NCBI RefSeq assembly: GCF_003002065.1
Contig: NZ_PVZG01000004.1
Location: forward strand, 248,001-312,000
Length of the DNA: 64,000 nucleotides
Direction of reading: 5' to 3'
From: Pseudosporangium ferrugineum
Lineage (GTDB): Bacteria > Actinomycetota > Actinomycetes > Mycobacteriales > Micromonosporaceae
Shown: in pieces, positions 25,503-33,392 of the stretch
Position numbering within the stretch: the stretch's first letter is position 1
Layout of the letters: the number at the start of each line of letters is the position of its first letter
The notes under the pieces: model-generated
What the model saw: the letters and a program-made list of their open reading frames with translations, nothing else
Databases searched by the model: none
What the model was told of the DNA's origin: nothing
Position numbers and translations under genes: made by a program

Positions 25503-26501
25503 TCAGATCACCGGGCCGCCGCGGAGGCTCGACACCTCCCTTTCCAGCTCGGGGGTGAACGGGTGCAGCGCGACCGCCGCGCGTACGTCCTCGTGGACGA
25601 GGTCGATGTTGATCATCGCGCCGGTCTGCCCGCCCTGCGCGGCGGCGTCGATCGCCTGCGCCCGGTGGCCCCGGACGTTGCCCGCCACCCAGACGCCCGG
25701 CACGCCGGTGGCGCCCATCGCGTCCGCGGCGAGGGTGGCGCCGACGACCTGGTCGTCCATCAGCGTCTCCCCGGGAAGCAGGCCCAGGTGCGCGAGCAGG
25801 CCGGACCTCGCCGTGGAGACCGGGAACACGACCGCCGCGTCGGTGGCGACCACGGTGTCGCCGACCCGGACACCGCTCAGCGCGTCGCCGGTGACCTCGA
25901 TCCCCGTGACCCGGCCGGTCACCACGGCGATCCCCCGGGCGGCGAGCTCCGCGCGGGCCGTACCGGTCAGCTCGAGGGCATCGTTGGCCAGGAACGTCAC
26001 CCGGTCGGTCCACTGCCGCCACAGCTGCGCCTGCTGCAGCGACGCGGCCCCGGCGCCGATCACCGCGACGGCCCGGTCCCGCATCTCCCACGCGTGGCAG
26101 TACGCGCAGTGCAGCACGTCCCGCCCCCAGCGCTCGGCCAGGCCGGGGATCGGGGGCAGCTCGTCGACGACCCCCGTGGCGAGGAGCACCCTCCGGGCGT
26201 CCACCACGGAGCCGTCGGCGAGCACGACACGCAACGTCGCCCCGTCCACCCGATCGACCGAGACGACGGTGCCGCGGTGGACGCTTCCGCCGTACTGTTC
26301 GACCTCGGCCCGGCCGATCCGCAGCAGCTCCTCCGGCGCGACGCCCTCCCGGCCCAGGTAGCTGTTCACCCGGGAGGCTGTCGCATTGCGCGGTGCTCCC
26401 GCATCGATCACCAGCACCTCGCGCCGGGAACGACCCAGCGTCACCGCCGCGCCGAGCCCGGCCGGTCCCCCACCAACGATCACCACGTCATACCTGTGCA
26501 T
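25503..26501 (-). CDS. Thioredoxin-reductase-like FAD/NAD(P) oxidoreductase
   Basis: A 332-residue two-dinucleotide-binding flavoprotein. FAD motif VIVGGGPAGLGAAV is at 8-21, the NAD(P) motif VAVIGAGAASL about 147-157, and VWVAGNVRGHRAQAIDAAAQG near the C-terminus binds FAD. The redox pair is in HCAYCHAWE (Cys132, Cys135), as in thioredoxin reductases. Actinomycete relatives often act on small-molecule dithiols (gliotoxin/holomycin-type oxidases) or other partners, and no thioredoxin gene is adjacent. The start at ATG 26501 removes a 42-residue extension that is unlike the family. Confidence 0.85.
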   Translation of the reverse strand: MHRYDVVIVGGGPAGLGAAVTLGRSRREVLVIDAGAPRNATASRVNSYLGREGVAPEELLRIGRAEVEQYGGSVHRGTVVSVDRVDGATLRVVLADGSVVDARRVLLATGVVDELPPIPGLAERWGRDVLHCAYCHAWEMRDRAVAVIGAGAASLQQAQLWRQWTDRVTFLANDALELTGTARAELAARGIAVVTGRVTGIEVTGDALSGVRVGDTVVATDAAVVFPVSTARSGLLAHLGLLPGETLMDDQVVGATLAADAMGATGVPGVWVAGNVRGHRAQAIDAAAQGGQTGAMINIDLVHEDVRAAVALHPFTPELEREVSSLRGGPVI

Positions 26502-26701
26502 GCGGCGATGCTTCCGCGAGCCCGGCGAAACACCACACAAAGATGCCGAAACAGCAAAATTCCACGGTACGGCCGCAGCAACGCCGGAGCCGCCACGCCT
26601 CCGTCGCCCCCGCGGCACGACCGGCATGGCCGAGTGGCCGGCCGTCGCACCCGGGCAAGCCGGCGGAAGCGCCCGGGCCGGCGGTCGGCCGTCACGCCGA
26701 G

Positions 26702-26794
26702 GTGAGCCGTCAGGCGCGGCCCGGGTGAGCCGACGGGCGCGGCCCGAGTGAGCCGGGCGGCGCGGCCCGAGTGAGTCAGGGGGCGCGGCTACGA
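26702..26794. repeat. Degenerate 23-bp tandem repeat
   Basis: Three 23-base units beginning GTGAGCCG and ending GCGCGGCCCG(A/G) (26702-26724, 26725-26747, 26748-26770), then a diverged fourth that runs into the stop of the TetR gene. The rest of the 26502-26788 gap has no gene. A role as a terminator or regulatory element is not evident. Confidence 0.8.
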
Positions 26795-27328
26795 GGTGCC
26801 CGACAGGTATGCGGTCCAGATGTGGGCGGCCCGGAGCAGCGATTCGTGGGGGACGTCGTCGAAGGCGCGGAGTTTCAGGAAGTGCTGGGTGAGGGTCAGG
26901 CCGAGGATGCCGCTCACCGTGAGCAGGGCGCGCAGGCGTGCGTCGTCGCCGTCCAGGGAGCGGGCCAGGTTGTCGACGCGTTCGTCGAGGTGGGTGCGCA
27001 CCGCGGCGGCGGCTTCGGGGACCGTGAGCATGGACCGCAGCAGGGCGCTCGTCTCGGGGGGCAGGTCGCCGAGCCGGACGGTGAGGACGTCGAGGAGATG
27101 CTCGGCGGCGCCTTCGCGGTCGGTGCCGGGTAGTTGGGCGGCGGCGGTGAACAGGGCCGCCTTCGAGCCGTAGTGCTGCATCACCAGCGAGGCGTCCACG
27201 CCCGCCGCACCGGCGATGCCGCGGATCGTGGCGGCGTCGAAGCCGTGGGCGGCGAATTCCTGGCGGGCCGCCTCGAGGATCCGCTGGGCGGTACGGGCCC
27301 GCTTGGCGTCGCGCGATGTCGGGGTCAC
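26789..27328 (-). CDS. TetR-family regulator
   Basis: About 179 residues. The N-terminal helix-turn-helix reads RILEAARQEFAAHGFDAATI, then IAGAAGVDASLVMQHYGSKAALF. The remaining helices form the ligand/dimer domain, ending HFLKLRAFDDVPHESLLRAAHIW. I place the start at GTG 27328; GTG 27337 is almost equally good, and a longer ATG form would cross the operator. It faces the patatin gene across a region with three GTTGAG half-sites, the usual setting for a TetR repressor acting on its neighbour and itself. Confidence 0.85.
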   Translation of the reverse strand: MTPTSRDAKRARTAQRILEAARQEFAAHGFDAATIRGIAGAAGVDASLVMQHYGSKAALFTAAAQLPGTDREGAAEHLLDVLTVRLGDLPPETSALLRSMLTVPEAAAAVRTHLDERVDNLARSLDGDDARLRALLTVSGILGLTLTQHFLKLRAFDDVPHESLLRAAHIWTAYLSGTS

Positions 27329-27346
27329 GACGCTCACTCTACGACC

Positions 27347-27386
27347 GTTGAGCGAGGGGGGTACGGTTCGCTCAACACGAGTTGAG
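27347..27386. promoter_or_regulatory. TetR operator candidates (GTTGAG half-sites)
   Basis: CTCAAC-ACGA-GTTGAG forms an inverted repeat at 27371-27386. A further GTTGAGCG at 27347-27354 mirrors CGCTCAAC at 27369-27376. The half-site is therefore present three times between the divergent TetR and patatin genes, overlapping where both promoters must lie. Confidence 0.65.
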
Positions 27387-27402
27387 TGAATGGGGTACCA
27401 CG

Positions 27403-28260
27403 ATGACGTCACGTACGGTCGTGCTCGGAGGCGGCGGCACCGTCGGTGTCGCGTGGCAGGCGGGGCTGATCGCCGGGCTCCGGGAGGCGGGGGCCGACCT
27501 GACGCGGGCCTCGGCGATCGTGGGAACCTCCGCGGGCTCCCTGGTCGGAGCCCTGCTGGCGGGCGACCGCGACGTCACCGCGGCGCTCCCGGTCCTGGCG
27601 GCGGTCCGGGACAGGATCGACGCCGGCACGCTGGCCGCGGGTTCGGCGAGCTTCGTGGCCGCTTCCCGCCGGGCCGGTCTCGCCGCCGACCCGCGGCAGG
27701 CCCTCCGGACGATCGGCGCCGCGGCCCGGGAGGCGACGGCCGCCCTCACCGAGGACGACTACCTGGGCCTGTTCGAGCCCTTCGACGGCGCCGCCTGGCC
27801 GGCCGGCTTCCGATGCACCGCGACCGACACCGGCACCGGCGAACTCGTCGTGTGGGACGAGGCATCCGGGGTGCCACTGCTGCGGGCGGTCGCGGCCAGT
27901 TGCGTCGTACCGATGCTGTTCCCGGCCGTCACCATCGACGGAGGCCACTATATGGACGGCGGTCTCCTCAACCATCTGAATGCCGCCGCGGCGCCGGCGG
28001 CGGACGTCCTGCTGGTCCTGTCCTGCCTGCCCCTCGAGGCGCCGGCCGGCGGCAACCGGCCGGCGTCGAGCATCCGGGCGGACGCCGAGCTGGCCGCGCT
28101 GCGCCGGACCACCCGGCTGCTCGCCGTGGAGCCCGACCTGGGCGGCGGCGGGGCGCCGGTGTCGATGATGGACCCGGAGCTCACCGGCCGGGCCCTGCAC
28201 CTCGGCCGCCGGCAGGCAGCACGGGAAGCGGCAGCGATCCGCGCCGCCTGGCGGTCCTGA
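27403..28260 (+). CDS. Patatin-like phospholipase
   Basis: A 285-residue acyl hydrolase with the patatin Ser-Asp dyad: glycine-rich oxyanion loop GGGGTVGVAW (9-18), nucleophile GTSAGS with Ser43, and DGG with Asp185. No signal peptide, so it is probably cytosolic or membrane-associated and acts on lipid esters. ATG 27403 is chosen over TTG 27382, which lies inside the operator. Divergent from the TetR gene and probably repressed by it. Confidence 0.88.
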   Translation: MTSRTVVLGGGGTVGVAWQAGLIAGLREAGADLTRASAIVGTSAGSLVGALLAGDRDVTAALPVLAAVRDRIDAGTLAAGSASFVAASRRAGLAADPRQALRTIGAAAREATAALTEDDYLGLFEPFDGAAWPAGFRCTATDTGTGELVVWDEASGVPLLRAVAASCVVPMLFPAVTIDGGHYMDGGLLNHLNAAAAPAADVLLVLSCLPLEAPAGGNRPASSIRADAELAALRRTTRLLAVEPDLGGGGAPVSMMDPELTGRALHLGRRQAAREAAAIRAAWRS

Positions 28261-28353
28261 GCCCCGCCCGATCCGCCCACCGTGCGCGAACGCCGCCGCG
28301 GCCTGCCCCCGCGTCCCTTGCTCCGGCTCCCGGCCGCGCAGAATGATCATCAC

Positions 28354-29310
28354 GTGACCGGTTCGGGGGGACGACGGTGGCGGGTGGCCGGGCGGGTCGC
28401 CGTGGGCGTGGCCGGCGTCGCCGTCGCGGCCGCGGCGGGGACCGCGGCGATGCTCGCCGCGCAGATCGTGTTCACGCCGCGGACCATCCCGGTGCCGCAC
28501 GACCCGCCGCCGCGAGGGGATGTGGCCTACGGCCGCCGGAGCTCCCGCAGGCCGCTGACCATGGTGGTGCTCGGTGACTCGTTCGCGGCCGGGTACGGCG
28601 CCGAGCGTTCGCGGGAGACTCCGGCAGCGCTGCTGGCGGCCGGCGTGGCGCGGCGGCTGCGGCGCCGGGTGTCGGCGTACACGCTGGCCGTTCTGGGTGC
28701 GGAGACGCCCGAGCTGCGCCACCAGGTGGACCGGGCGCTGCACCTCCGGCCCGACATCGCGATCATCTACATCGGCGGGAACGACGTCACGCAGCTCGCG
28801 GCGCAGAGCGCCCGGGTCCGCCAGCTCGGCGCGGACGTGCGCCGGCTGCGGGCCGCCGGCGCGGAGGTGGTGGTCGGCACCTGCCCGGACCTGAGCGCGC
28901 TGCCGCCGTTCCGGCCGCCGCTGCGCCAGCTGGCGGGCTTCCTGAGCCGGCGGCTGGCCGCCGCGCAGACCGTGCACGTGGTACGGGCCGGCGGGTCGAC
29001 GGTCTCCCTCGCCGACCACCTCAACCCCGTCTTCGCCGCCCAGCCGGACCGGATGTTCGGCCGCGACCGCTTCCACCCCTCGGCCGACGGGTACGCCCGC
29101 ACGGCCGCCGCCACCCTCCCCGCCGTGCTCGCGGTGCTGATGAGACGCCACGGCGTCCCCACCTCCGGGGAGCTGCGCGAGCTGGGCGAGGCAGCGCACG
29201 ACGCGGCCACCCAGCCGGGCACGACGGTCCACCCGGCGCGCCCCGGCGCACAGAGCCGCACCCCGCCACGGGAGACGGCCCAACCTCGACGCGGGCGCCA
29301 AGAAATCTAG
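28354..29310 (+). CDS. Membrane-anchored or secreted SGNH/GDSL hydrolase
   Basis: A 318-residue SGNH-family esterase. A hydrophobic stretch at about residues 12-40 after basic residues is a signal anchor. Blocks: GDSFAAGYG with Ser76, GGND with Asn143, and DRFHPSADGY with Asp238 and His241. The C-terminal 50 residues are polar and low-complexity. The GTG at 28354 is preferred because it places the signal segment at the N-terminus; a start at 28282 would add a basic leader. Substrate unknown. It follows the patatin gene by 93 bp and may be independent. Confidence 0.85.
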   Translation: MTGSGGRRWRVAGRVAVGVAGVAVAAAAGTAAMLAAQIVFTPRTIPVPHDPPPRGDVAYGRRSSRRPLTMVVLGDSFAAGYGAERSRETPAALLAAGVARRLRRRVSAYTLAVLGAETPELRHQVDRALHLRPDIAIIYIGGNDVTQLAAQSARVRQLGADVRRLRAAGAEVVVGTCPDLSALPPFRPPLRQLAGFLSRRLAAAQTVHVVRAGGSTVSLADHLNPVFAAQPDRMFGRDRFHPSADGYARTAAATLPAVLAVLMRRHGVPTSGELRELGEAAHDAATQPGTTVHPARPGAQSRTPPRETAQPRRGRQEI

Positions 29311-29621
29311 GTCCCGCTTACTAGACTTTCTCGGCGACGCGGGATACGGTTTCCCTCGTTGACAGCAGAGATCGTCGAAGACGCAGACGAGGATGCCGAG
29401 CGTCAAGCAGGGCCCGGAACGTTCGTGGCTCGCTCGGCACCGCGGTGGGATCAATGACCATCGCCCACAGCACGACGAAAGGCACCCCAAGACCTTGACG
29501 TAATTCCAGGTCAGGGCACTCAGGCGGGCCTGATGCTGGTTCAGGGTTCGCCTGGCACGAAAGACCGCCGCACGTGGATGGGGCCATGAAGTCGCGTGGG
29601 GCTCCGGCACCGGCGGAGAGC

Positions 29622-29653
29622 ACGATCGCACCACGGAACGATCGCACCACGGA
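29622..29653. repeat. 16-bp perfect tandem repeat
   Basis: ACGATCGCACCACGGA occurs twice in direct succession inside the low-GC region, followed by an A-rich AAAGGAAG. Replication slippage in non-coding DNA is the simplest reading. Confidence 0.9.
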
Positions 29654-29869
29654 AAAGGAAGCAGAGGAAAGGGAGGGCCGAGCACCGTTGGATCGCCCAT
29701 CTCCAGATCGAATTCCGATGTGGGGTGGACACCGCAGTTTCCATCGAACGAAAGGTGGTCTCCGGTCACGCTTATGCGATCCTCGCGCCTCAAGCCGCTG
29801 ATGGCGGCAGGTGCGGATACGACAACCCGGCGAACCTGCCGGTAGATGGTGTTTCTGACCCGTAACCCC

Positions 29870-29897
29870 GGGCCCCGGCGCTTGCGCGCCGGGGCCC
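29870..29897. terminator. Strong 12-bp hairpin
   Basis: GGGCCCCGGCGC and GCGCCGGGGCCC pair perfectly around a TTGC loop and are followed on the + strand by TCTT. The hairpin lies downstream of the SDR stop (reverse strand) and at the right edge of the anomalous region, so it could end transcription from either side. Confidence 0.7.
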
Positions 29898-30012
29898 TCT
29901 TGGCCGCACGGGCCCGCGGATGGTGGACCCGCGCACCGCCCTGGATCTCGAGGACCGGCCCGCGCAGGCCCCCGCCCGCAACGGTGCCGCTCGGCAGACG
30001 GACCCGGCCCGA

Positions 30013-30750
30013 TCAGATGGAGATTCCGCCGTCCACGGGCAGGACGACTCCGGTGATGTAGCCGGCCTCCTCGGACGCGAGGAACGCCGCGGCGGCGGCC
30101 ATCTCCCGGGGCGCCGCGAACCGGCCGAGCGGGATGGCGGCCTCCAGTTCCTGACGCTTCTCCCCGGGGATCGCGTCGATCATGCGGGTCTCGGCGTTCG
30201 GCGAGATGGCGTTGACGGTGACGCCGAAGGACGCGAGCTCCTTCGCCGCGGTCTTGGTGAAGCCGATGATCCCGGCCTTGGCGGCGCCGTAGTTGGCCTG
30301 CCCGACGTTGCCGCGCAGGCCGGTGTACGACGTCACGTTGATGACCCGGCCGTACCGCTGCTCCCGGAACACCGGGACCGCGGCGCGGGTCAGCCGGAAC
30401 GTGCCGCCCAGGTGGACGTCCAGCACCTCGGCCCACTCCTCGTCCGAGAGCTTCCAGAGGCGGCGGTCCCGGAGGATGCCGGCGTTGTTGACGATGATGT
30501 CGAGCCGGCCGGCCGCCGTGGTCACCCGGTCCACCAGGGCCTCGACGGCTTCGGTGCTGGTGACGTCGCAGGCGGCTCCGTCGGCGCCCAGTTCGTCCGC
30601 CGCCCTGGCCACCTCGTCGGCGTCGACGTCGACCAGGAACACCTTCGCCCCGGACCGGTGGAAGAGGCGGGCGAATTCCAGCCCGAGGCCGCGGGCCGCT
30701 CCCGTCACGATGGCCGTGCGTCCCGCGAAGTCGTACGTCAGGTTCGGCAA
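30013..30750 (-). CDS. Short-chain dehydrogenase/reductase (FabG-like)
   Basis: A 245-residue classical SDR. Cofactor motif TGAARGLGL (16-24), NNAG (88-91), catalytic Ser141, Tyr154 and Lys158 in YGAAK, and VLPVDGG near the end. An acidic DVD after the second strand suggests NAD(H) preference. The TTG at 30750 is preceded by GGAGG with seven-base spacing. It is the last gene of the reverse operon that starts with the tannase-family hydrolase, 28 bp after the TetR gene, and so may oxidise the alcohol released or imported by that system. A lipid-type reductase cannot be excluded. Confidence 0.9.
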   Translation of the reverse strand: MPNLTYDFAGRTAIVTGAARGLGLEFARLFHRSGAKVFLVDVDADEVARAADELGADGAACDVTSTEAVEALVDRVTTAAGRLDIIVNNAGILRDRRLWKLSDEEWAEVLDVHLGGTFRLTRAAVPVFREQRYGRVINVTSYTGLRGNVGQANYGAAKAGIIGFTKTAAKELASFGVTVNAISPNAETRMIDAIPGEKRQELEAAIPLGRFAAPREMAAAAAFLASEEAGYITGVVLPVDGGISI

Positions 30751-30778
30751 TTCTGTTCCTCCTCGGCCGCCCCGTCGG

Positions 30779-31459
30779 TCAGGGCAGCTCCTGCGCCGCG
30801 TCCTTGAGCGAGGTCAGGACGCGGCGGGTCTGTGGGGTGTCCGGTAGCAGCGCGAGCAGCAGCGGGGCGGCCGAGAAGGTCGACTGGTGCACCATGAGGC
30901 GGCGGATCCAGTCCATGCCCGCCGCCAGCTCGGCGAGGGCATCGGTCGTGCCGCCGCCGCGTACCCAGTTGCCGAGCGCCGACCGGTGGATCGCGTCGAT
31001 GATGGCCGCGAGGGCCATCGGCTGGAAGGGCGGGGTGTCGGGCGGCAGGTGGTCGCGCAGGTACGAACGGGTCAGCGCCACGTACCGCTCGTGCTCGATG
31101 ACCTCCCGCTTGCGCAGCTCGGGAACGACGCGGGTGAGCTTGTAACGCCGCAGGACGAGCTCGGGCCGGCTGAGGAAGTCGCGCAGCGCCGCCTCCGTGG
31201 CGGCGATGACGGCGTCCACCGGGTCCGTGCCGGGGGCGGCCTCCAGCAGGCACCGTTCGACCAGCCCGATGCGTTCGGTGTGGTCCGGGAAGACCAGCTC
31301 GTCCTTGCTCTCGAAGTGCCGGAAGACGGAGCGGCGGGACAGGCTGGACGCCTCCGCGACGGCTTCGACGGTGACGTTCGCGTACCCCTCCTTCAGGAAC
31401 AGCGCCATCGCCGTCTCCGAGATCCGGTACTTGGTCTCGAGTGTTCTGCGTGAAGTCAC
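30779..31459 (-). CDS. TetR-family regulator of the hydrolase/importer operon
   Basis: A 226-residue regulator. The N-terminal helix-turn-helix is ISETAMALFLKEGYANVTV, then VAEASSLSRRSVFRHFESKDEL. The GTG at 31459 follows AGAGGG. It lies inside the reverse-strand operon, 35 bp after the permease stop and 28 bp before the SDR, so it would control its own operon in a feedback manner. Ligand unknown; a substrate or CoA-ester intermediate of the pathway is the natural candidate. Confidence 0.88.
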   Translation of the reverse strand: MTSRRTLETKYRISETAMALFLKEGYANVTVEAVAEASSLSRRSVFRHFESKDELVFPDHTERIGLVERCLLEAAPGTDPVDAVIAATEAALRDFLSRPELVLRRYKLTRVVPELRKREVIEHERYVALTRSYLRDHLPPDTPPFQPMALAAIIDAIHRSALGNWVRGGGTTDALAELAAGMDWIRRLMVHQSTFSAAPLLLALLPDTPQTRRVLTSLKDAAQELP

Positions 31460-31494
31460 CGGCAGCTGCCCTCTCCTGACGTGAGGCCGGTCGC

Positions 31495-32523
31495 TCACCG
31501 CTCCGCCGGGCCGGCCGCTGCCGTCCGGCGCTGCTGCCGGACCAGCCACCGGTGACGGACGGTACCCCAGAGCCCCCGGCGGAACAGCAGCACCACCAGG
31601 ATGAAGACCGTGCCGGTGACCAGGTCGATGCCGTGGAAGCCGGACGAGGCGAGATAGTCGGCGAGCATGACCGCGAGGAACGCGCCGAGCACGCCTCCCC
31701 ACAGGGTGCCGATGCCGCCCAGCACCGCCATCAGCACGACCTCGCCCGAGGTGCTCCAGTGCAGCTCGGTCAGCGCGACGAAGCCGTGGTTGATGGCGAA
31801 CACCCCGCCGGCCAGGCCGGTCAGCCCGGCGGAGAGCACGAACGCGATGAGCTTGTACTTCTCCACCTCGTAGCCGAGGGCGCGGGCCCGCGGGGTGTTG
31901 TCGCGGATGGACATCAGGACCCGCCCGAACGGCGAGTGCACGATCCGCCAGGCCGCCCACATGCCGAGCAGCAGGATCGGCAGGGCCGCGTAGTAGAAGT
32001 AGAAGGAATCCGTCTCCACCAGGTCGATGCCGAAGAACGACCGGGGTACGCCCTGCAGCCCGTTCTCGCCGCCGGTCAGGTCGCTCCACTGGTAGCCGAT
32101 GAAGTAGACCATCTGCGCGAACGCCAGGGTCACCATCGCGAAGTAGATGCCCGACCGGCGCACCGACAGGTAGCCGAGGGGCACGGCGAGGATCATGGCG
32201 AAGACCGCGCCACCGATGACGGCCACCGGGAACGGCACGCCGTAGTGCGTGGCGATCAGGCCGGTGACGTACGCCGAACTGCCCCAGAACGCCGCGTGCC
32301 CGAAGGACAGCAGGCCCGTGTAACCGAGCAGGATGTCCAGGGCGATCGCGAACAGCGCCATGGCCACGATGTCCATCGCCACCGGCGGGTAGATGAACCA
32401 GGGCAGCACCAGCGCCGCCGTCAGGCCGACGGCCAGCAGGATCCAGCGCCGCCGCAGGTCCCTCCCCACGGCGGGCGGGTCCACCCCGGTGACCGGGGCC
32501 TCGGTAACCGCGGACTGAGTCAT
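31495..32523 (-). CDS. ABC importer permease, LivM type
   Basis: A 342-residue membrane protein with 8-10 hydrophobic segments and the LivM landmarks LLGYTGLLSFGHAAFWG and GLAGGVFAINHGFVALTELHWSTSGEV. The IRDNTPRARALGYEV loop that contacts the ATPase is present. ATG 32523 overlaps the LivH-type stop (ATGA). The last 15 residues are basic and alanine-rich. Together with the permease, binding protein and two ATPases upstream it forms a complete branched-chain-amino-acid-type (HAAT) importer, a class that also takes up aromatic acids, amides and other small molecules. Confidence 0.92.
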   Translation of the reverse strand: MTQSAVTEAPVTGVDPPAVGRDLRRRWILLAVGLTAALVLPWFIYPPVAMDIVAMALFAIALDILLGYTGLLSFGHAAFWGSSAYVTGLIATHYGVPFPVAVIGGAVFAMILAVPLGYLSVRRSGIYFAMVTLAFAQMVYFIGYQWSDLTGGENGLQGVPRSFFGIDLVETDSFYFYYAALPILLLGMWAAWRIVHSPFGRVLMSIRDNTPRARALGYEVEKYKLIAFVLSAGLTGLAGGVFAINHGFVALTELHWSTSGEVVLMAVLGGIGTLWGGVLGAFLAVMLADYLASSGFHGIDLVTGTVFILVVLLFRRGLWGTVRHRWLVRQQRRTAAAGPAER

Positions 32524-33392
32524 GCCGTCGCCTCCTTGCGCCCGAACAACCCGGCGGGCCGTACCAGAATGATCAGGGCCATCAGGACGAAGATGAGGAT
32601 CTGCGCGAACGTCGGGGCGTACGCCTGCCCGAACGCCTCCACCAGGCCCACCAGGAAGCCGGCGATGACGGCGCCGACGATCGAGCCGAGCCCGCCGATG
32701 ACGACGACCGCGAACAGGATGATCGCGAAGTTGTTGCCCATGTCGGCGGTGATGGCCCGGAACGGCGCCGCGAGCACGCCGGCCAGGCCGGCCAGCGCGA
32801 CGCCGAAGCCGAAGACCGGCGTGACCCAGCGCCCCACGTTGATGCCGAGGGCGCGGGCGAGTTCGGGCTTCTCGGTCGCCGCCCGGACGATCATGCCGAC
32901 CCGGGACCGGGTCATCACCAGCCAGACGAGCACGCAGATCGCCACGGAGGCGAGCAGGACGAACAGCTGGTAGCGAGGCAGCACGACGCCGCCGAGATCG
33001 ACGCGCCCCTGCAGCGCGCCGGGCAGCCGGTAGGGCAGCCCGGACACGCCGTACTTCTGCTTGACCAGCTCGACGAGGACCAGGGTCAGGCCGAAGGTGA
33101 GCAGGAAGTTGTAGAGCGGGTCGAGCCGGAGCAGCCACTGCACGAGCAGCCGCTCCACCACGACGCCGAAGCCGAACATCAGCACCGGCACCGCCAGCAG
33201 CGCCCACCACAGCGACAGTCCGAGGGTGTCGAGCAGGACGGCGGCGCCGACCGCGCCGAGCATGTAGAAGGCGCCGTGGGCGAAGTTGACCACGCCCAGG
33301 ACCCCGAAGATGATCGCCAGTCCCAGGGCTGCCAGCGCGTAGAAACTGCCGGCCGCCAGCCCCTGGACGGCGTACTGGAGCACCGCGCTCAT
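32520..33392 (-). CDS. ABC importer permease, LivH type
   Basis: A 290-residue membrane protein. The LivH signature IFGVLGVVNFAHGAFYMLGA follows the first membrane segments. The coupling loop ATEKPELARALGINV and the end VRPAGLFGRK are typical. Both ends overlap neighbours by ATGA: the binding-protein stop upstream and the LivM-type start downstream. Confidence 0.92.
   Translation of the reverse strand: MSAVLQYAVQGLAAGSFYALAALGLAIIFGVLGVVNFAHGAFYMLGAVGAAVLLDTLGLSLWWALLAVPVLMFGFGVVVERLLVQWLLRLDPLYNFLLTFGLTLVLVELVKQKYGVSGLPYRLPGALQGRVDLGGVVLPRYQLFVLLASVAICVLVWLVMTRSRVGMIVRAATEKPELARALGINVGRWVTPVFGFGVALAGLAGVLAAPFRAITADMGNNFAIILFAVVVIGGLGSIVGAVIAGFLVGLVEAFGQAYAPTFAQILIFVLMALIILVRPAGLFGRKEATA

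Larger units (their letters stand above)
29311..30012. other. 702-bp region without a recognisable gene; anomalous composition
   Basis: Between the SGNH hydrolase and the reverse-strand SDR. The stretch to about 29860 has visibly lower GC than its surroundings, no open frame with actinomycete codon bias, a 16-bp tandem repeat and, at its right end, a strong hairpin. Short peptides in several reverse frames, for example a run around 29450-29560 containing Trp, Cys and Tyr in unusual number, suggest remnants of a broken gene or mobile element, but I cannot match them to a family. I see no tRNA. Confidence 0.5.

Noticed and set aside
25236..26705. A 489-residue forward open frame across the thioredoxin-reductase-like gene
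   Set aside because: No domain and repetitive Arg/Ala/Gly content. The reverse strand has intact FAD, NAD and CxxC motifs.
26789..27412. Longer form of the TetR protein beginning at ATG 27412
   Set aside because: It would read through the GTTGAG operator region and overlap the divergent patatin start; the extra residues are unlike TetR N-termini.
29760..29880. tRNA or other structured RNA before the hairpin at 29870
   Set aside because: No cloverleaf could be folded by eye: there is no T-loop GGTTCRANYCC pattern and no matching acceptor stem.
29321..30436. Possible transposase or unknown gene on the reverse strand in the anomalous region
   Set aside because: The frame runs from shadow of the SDR into low-GC DNA; no DDE or helix-turn-helix pattern is visible, so I describe the region but do not call a gene.
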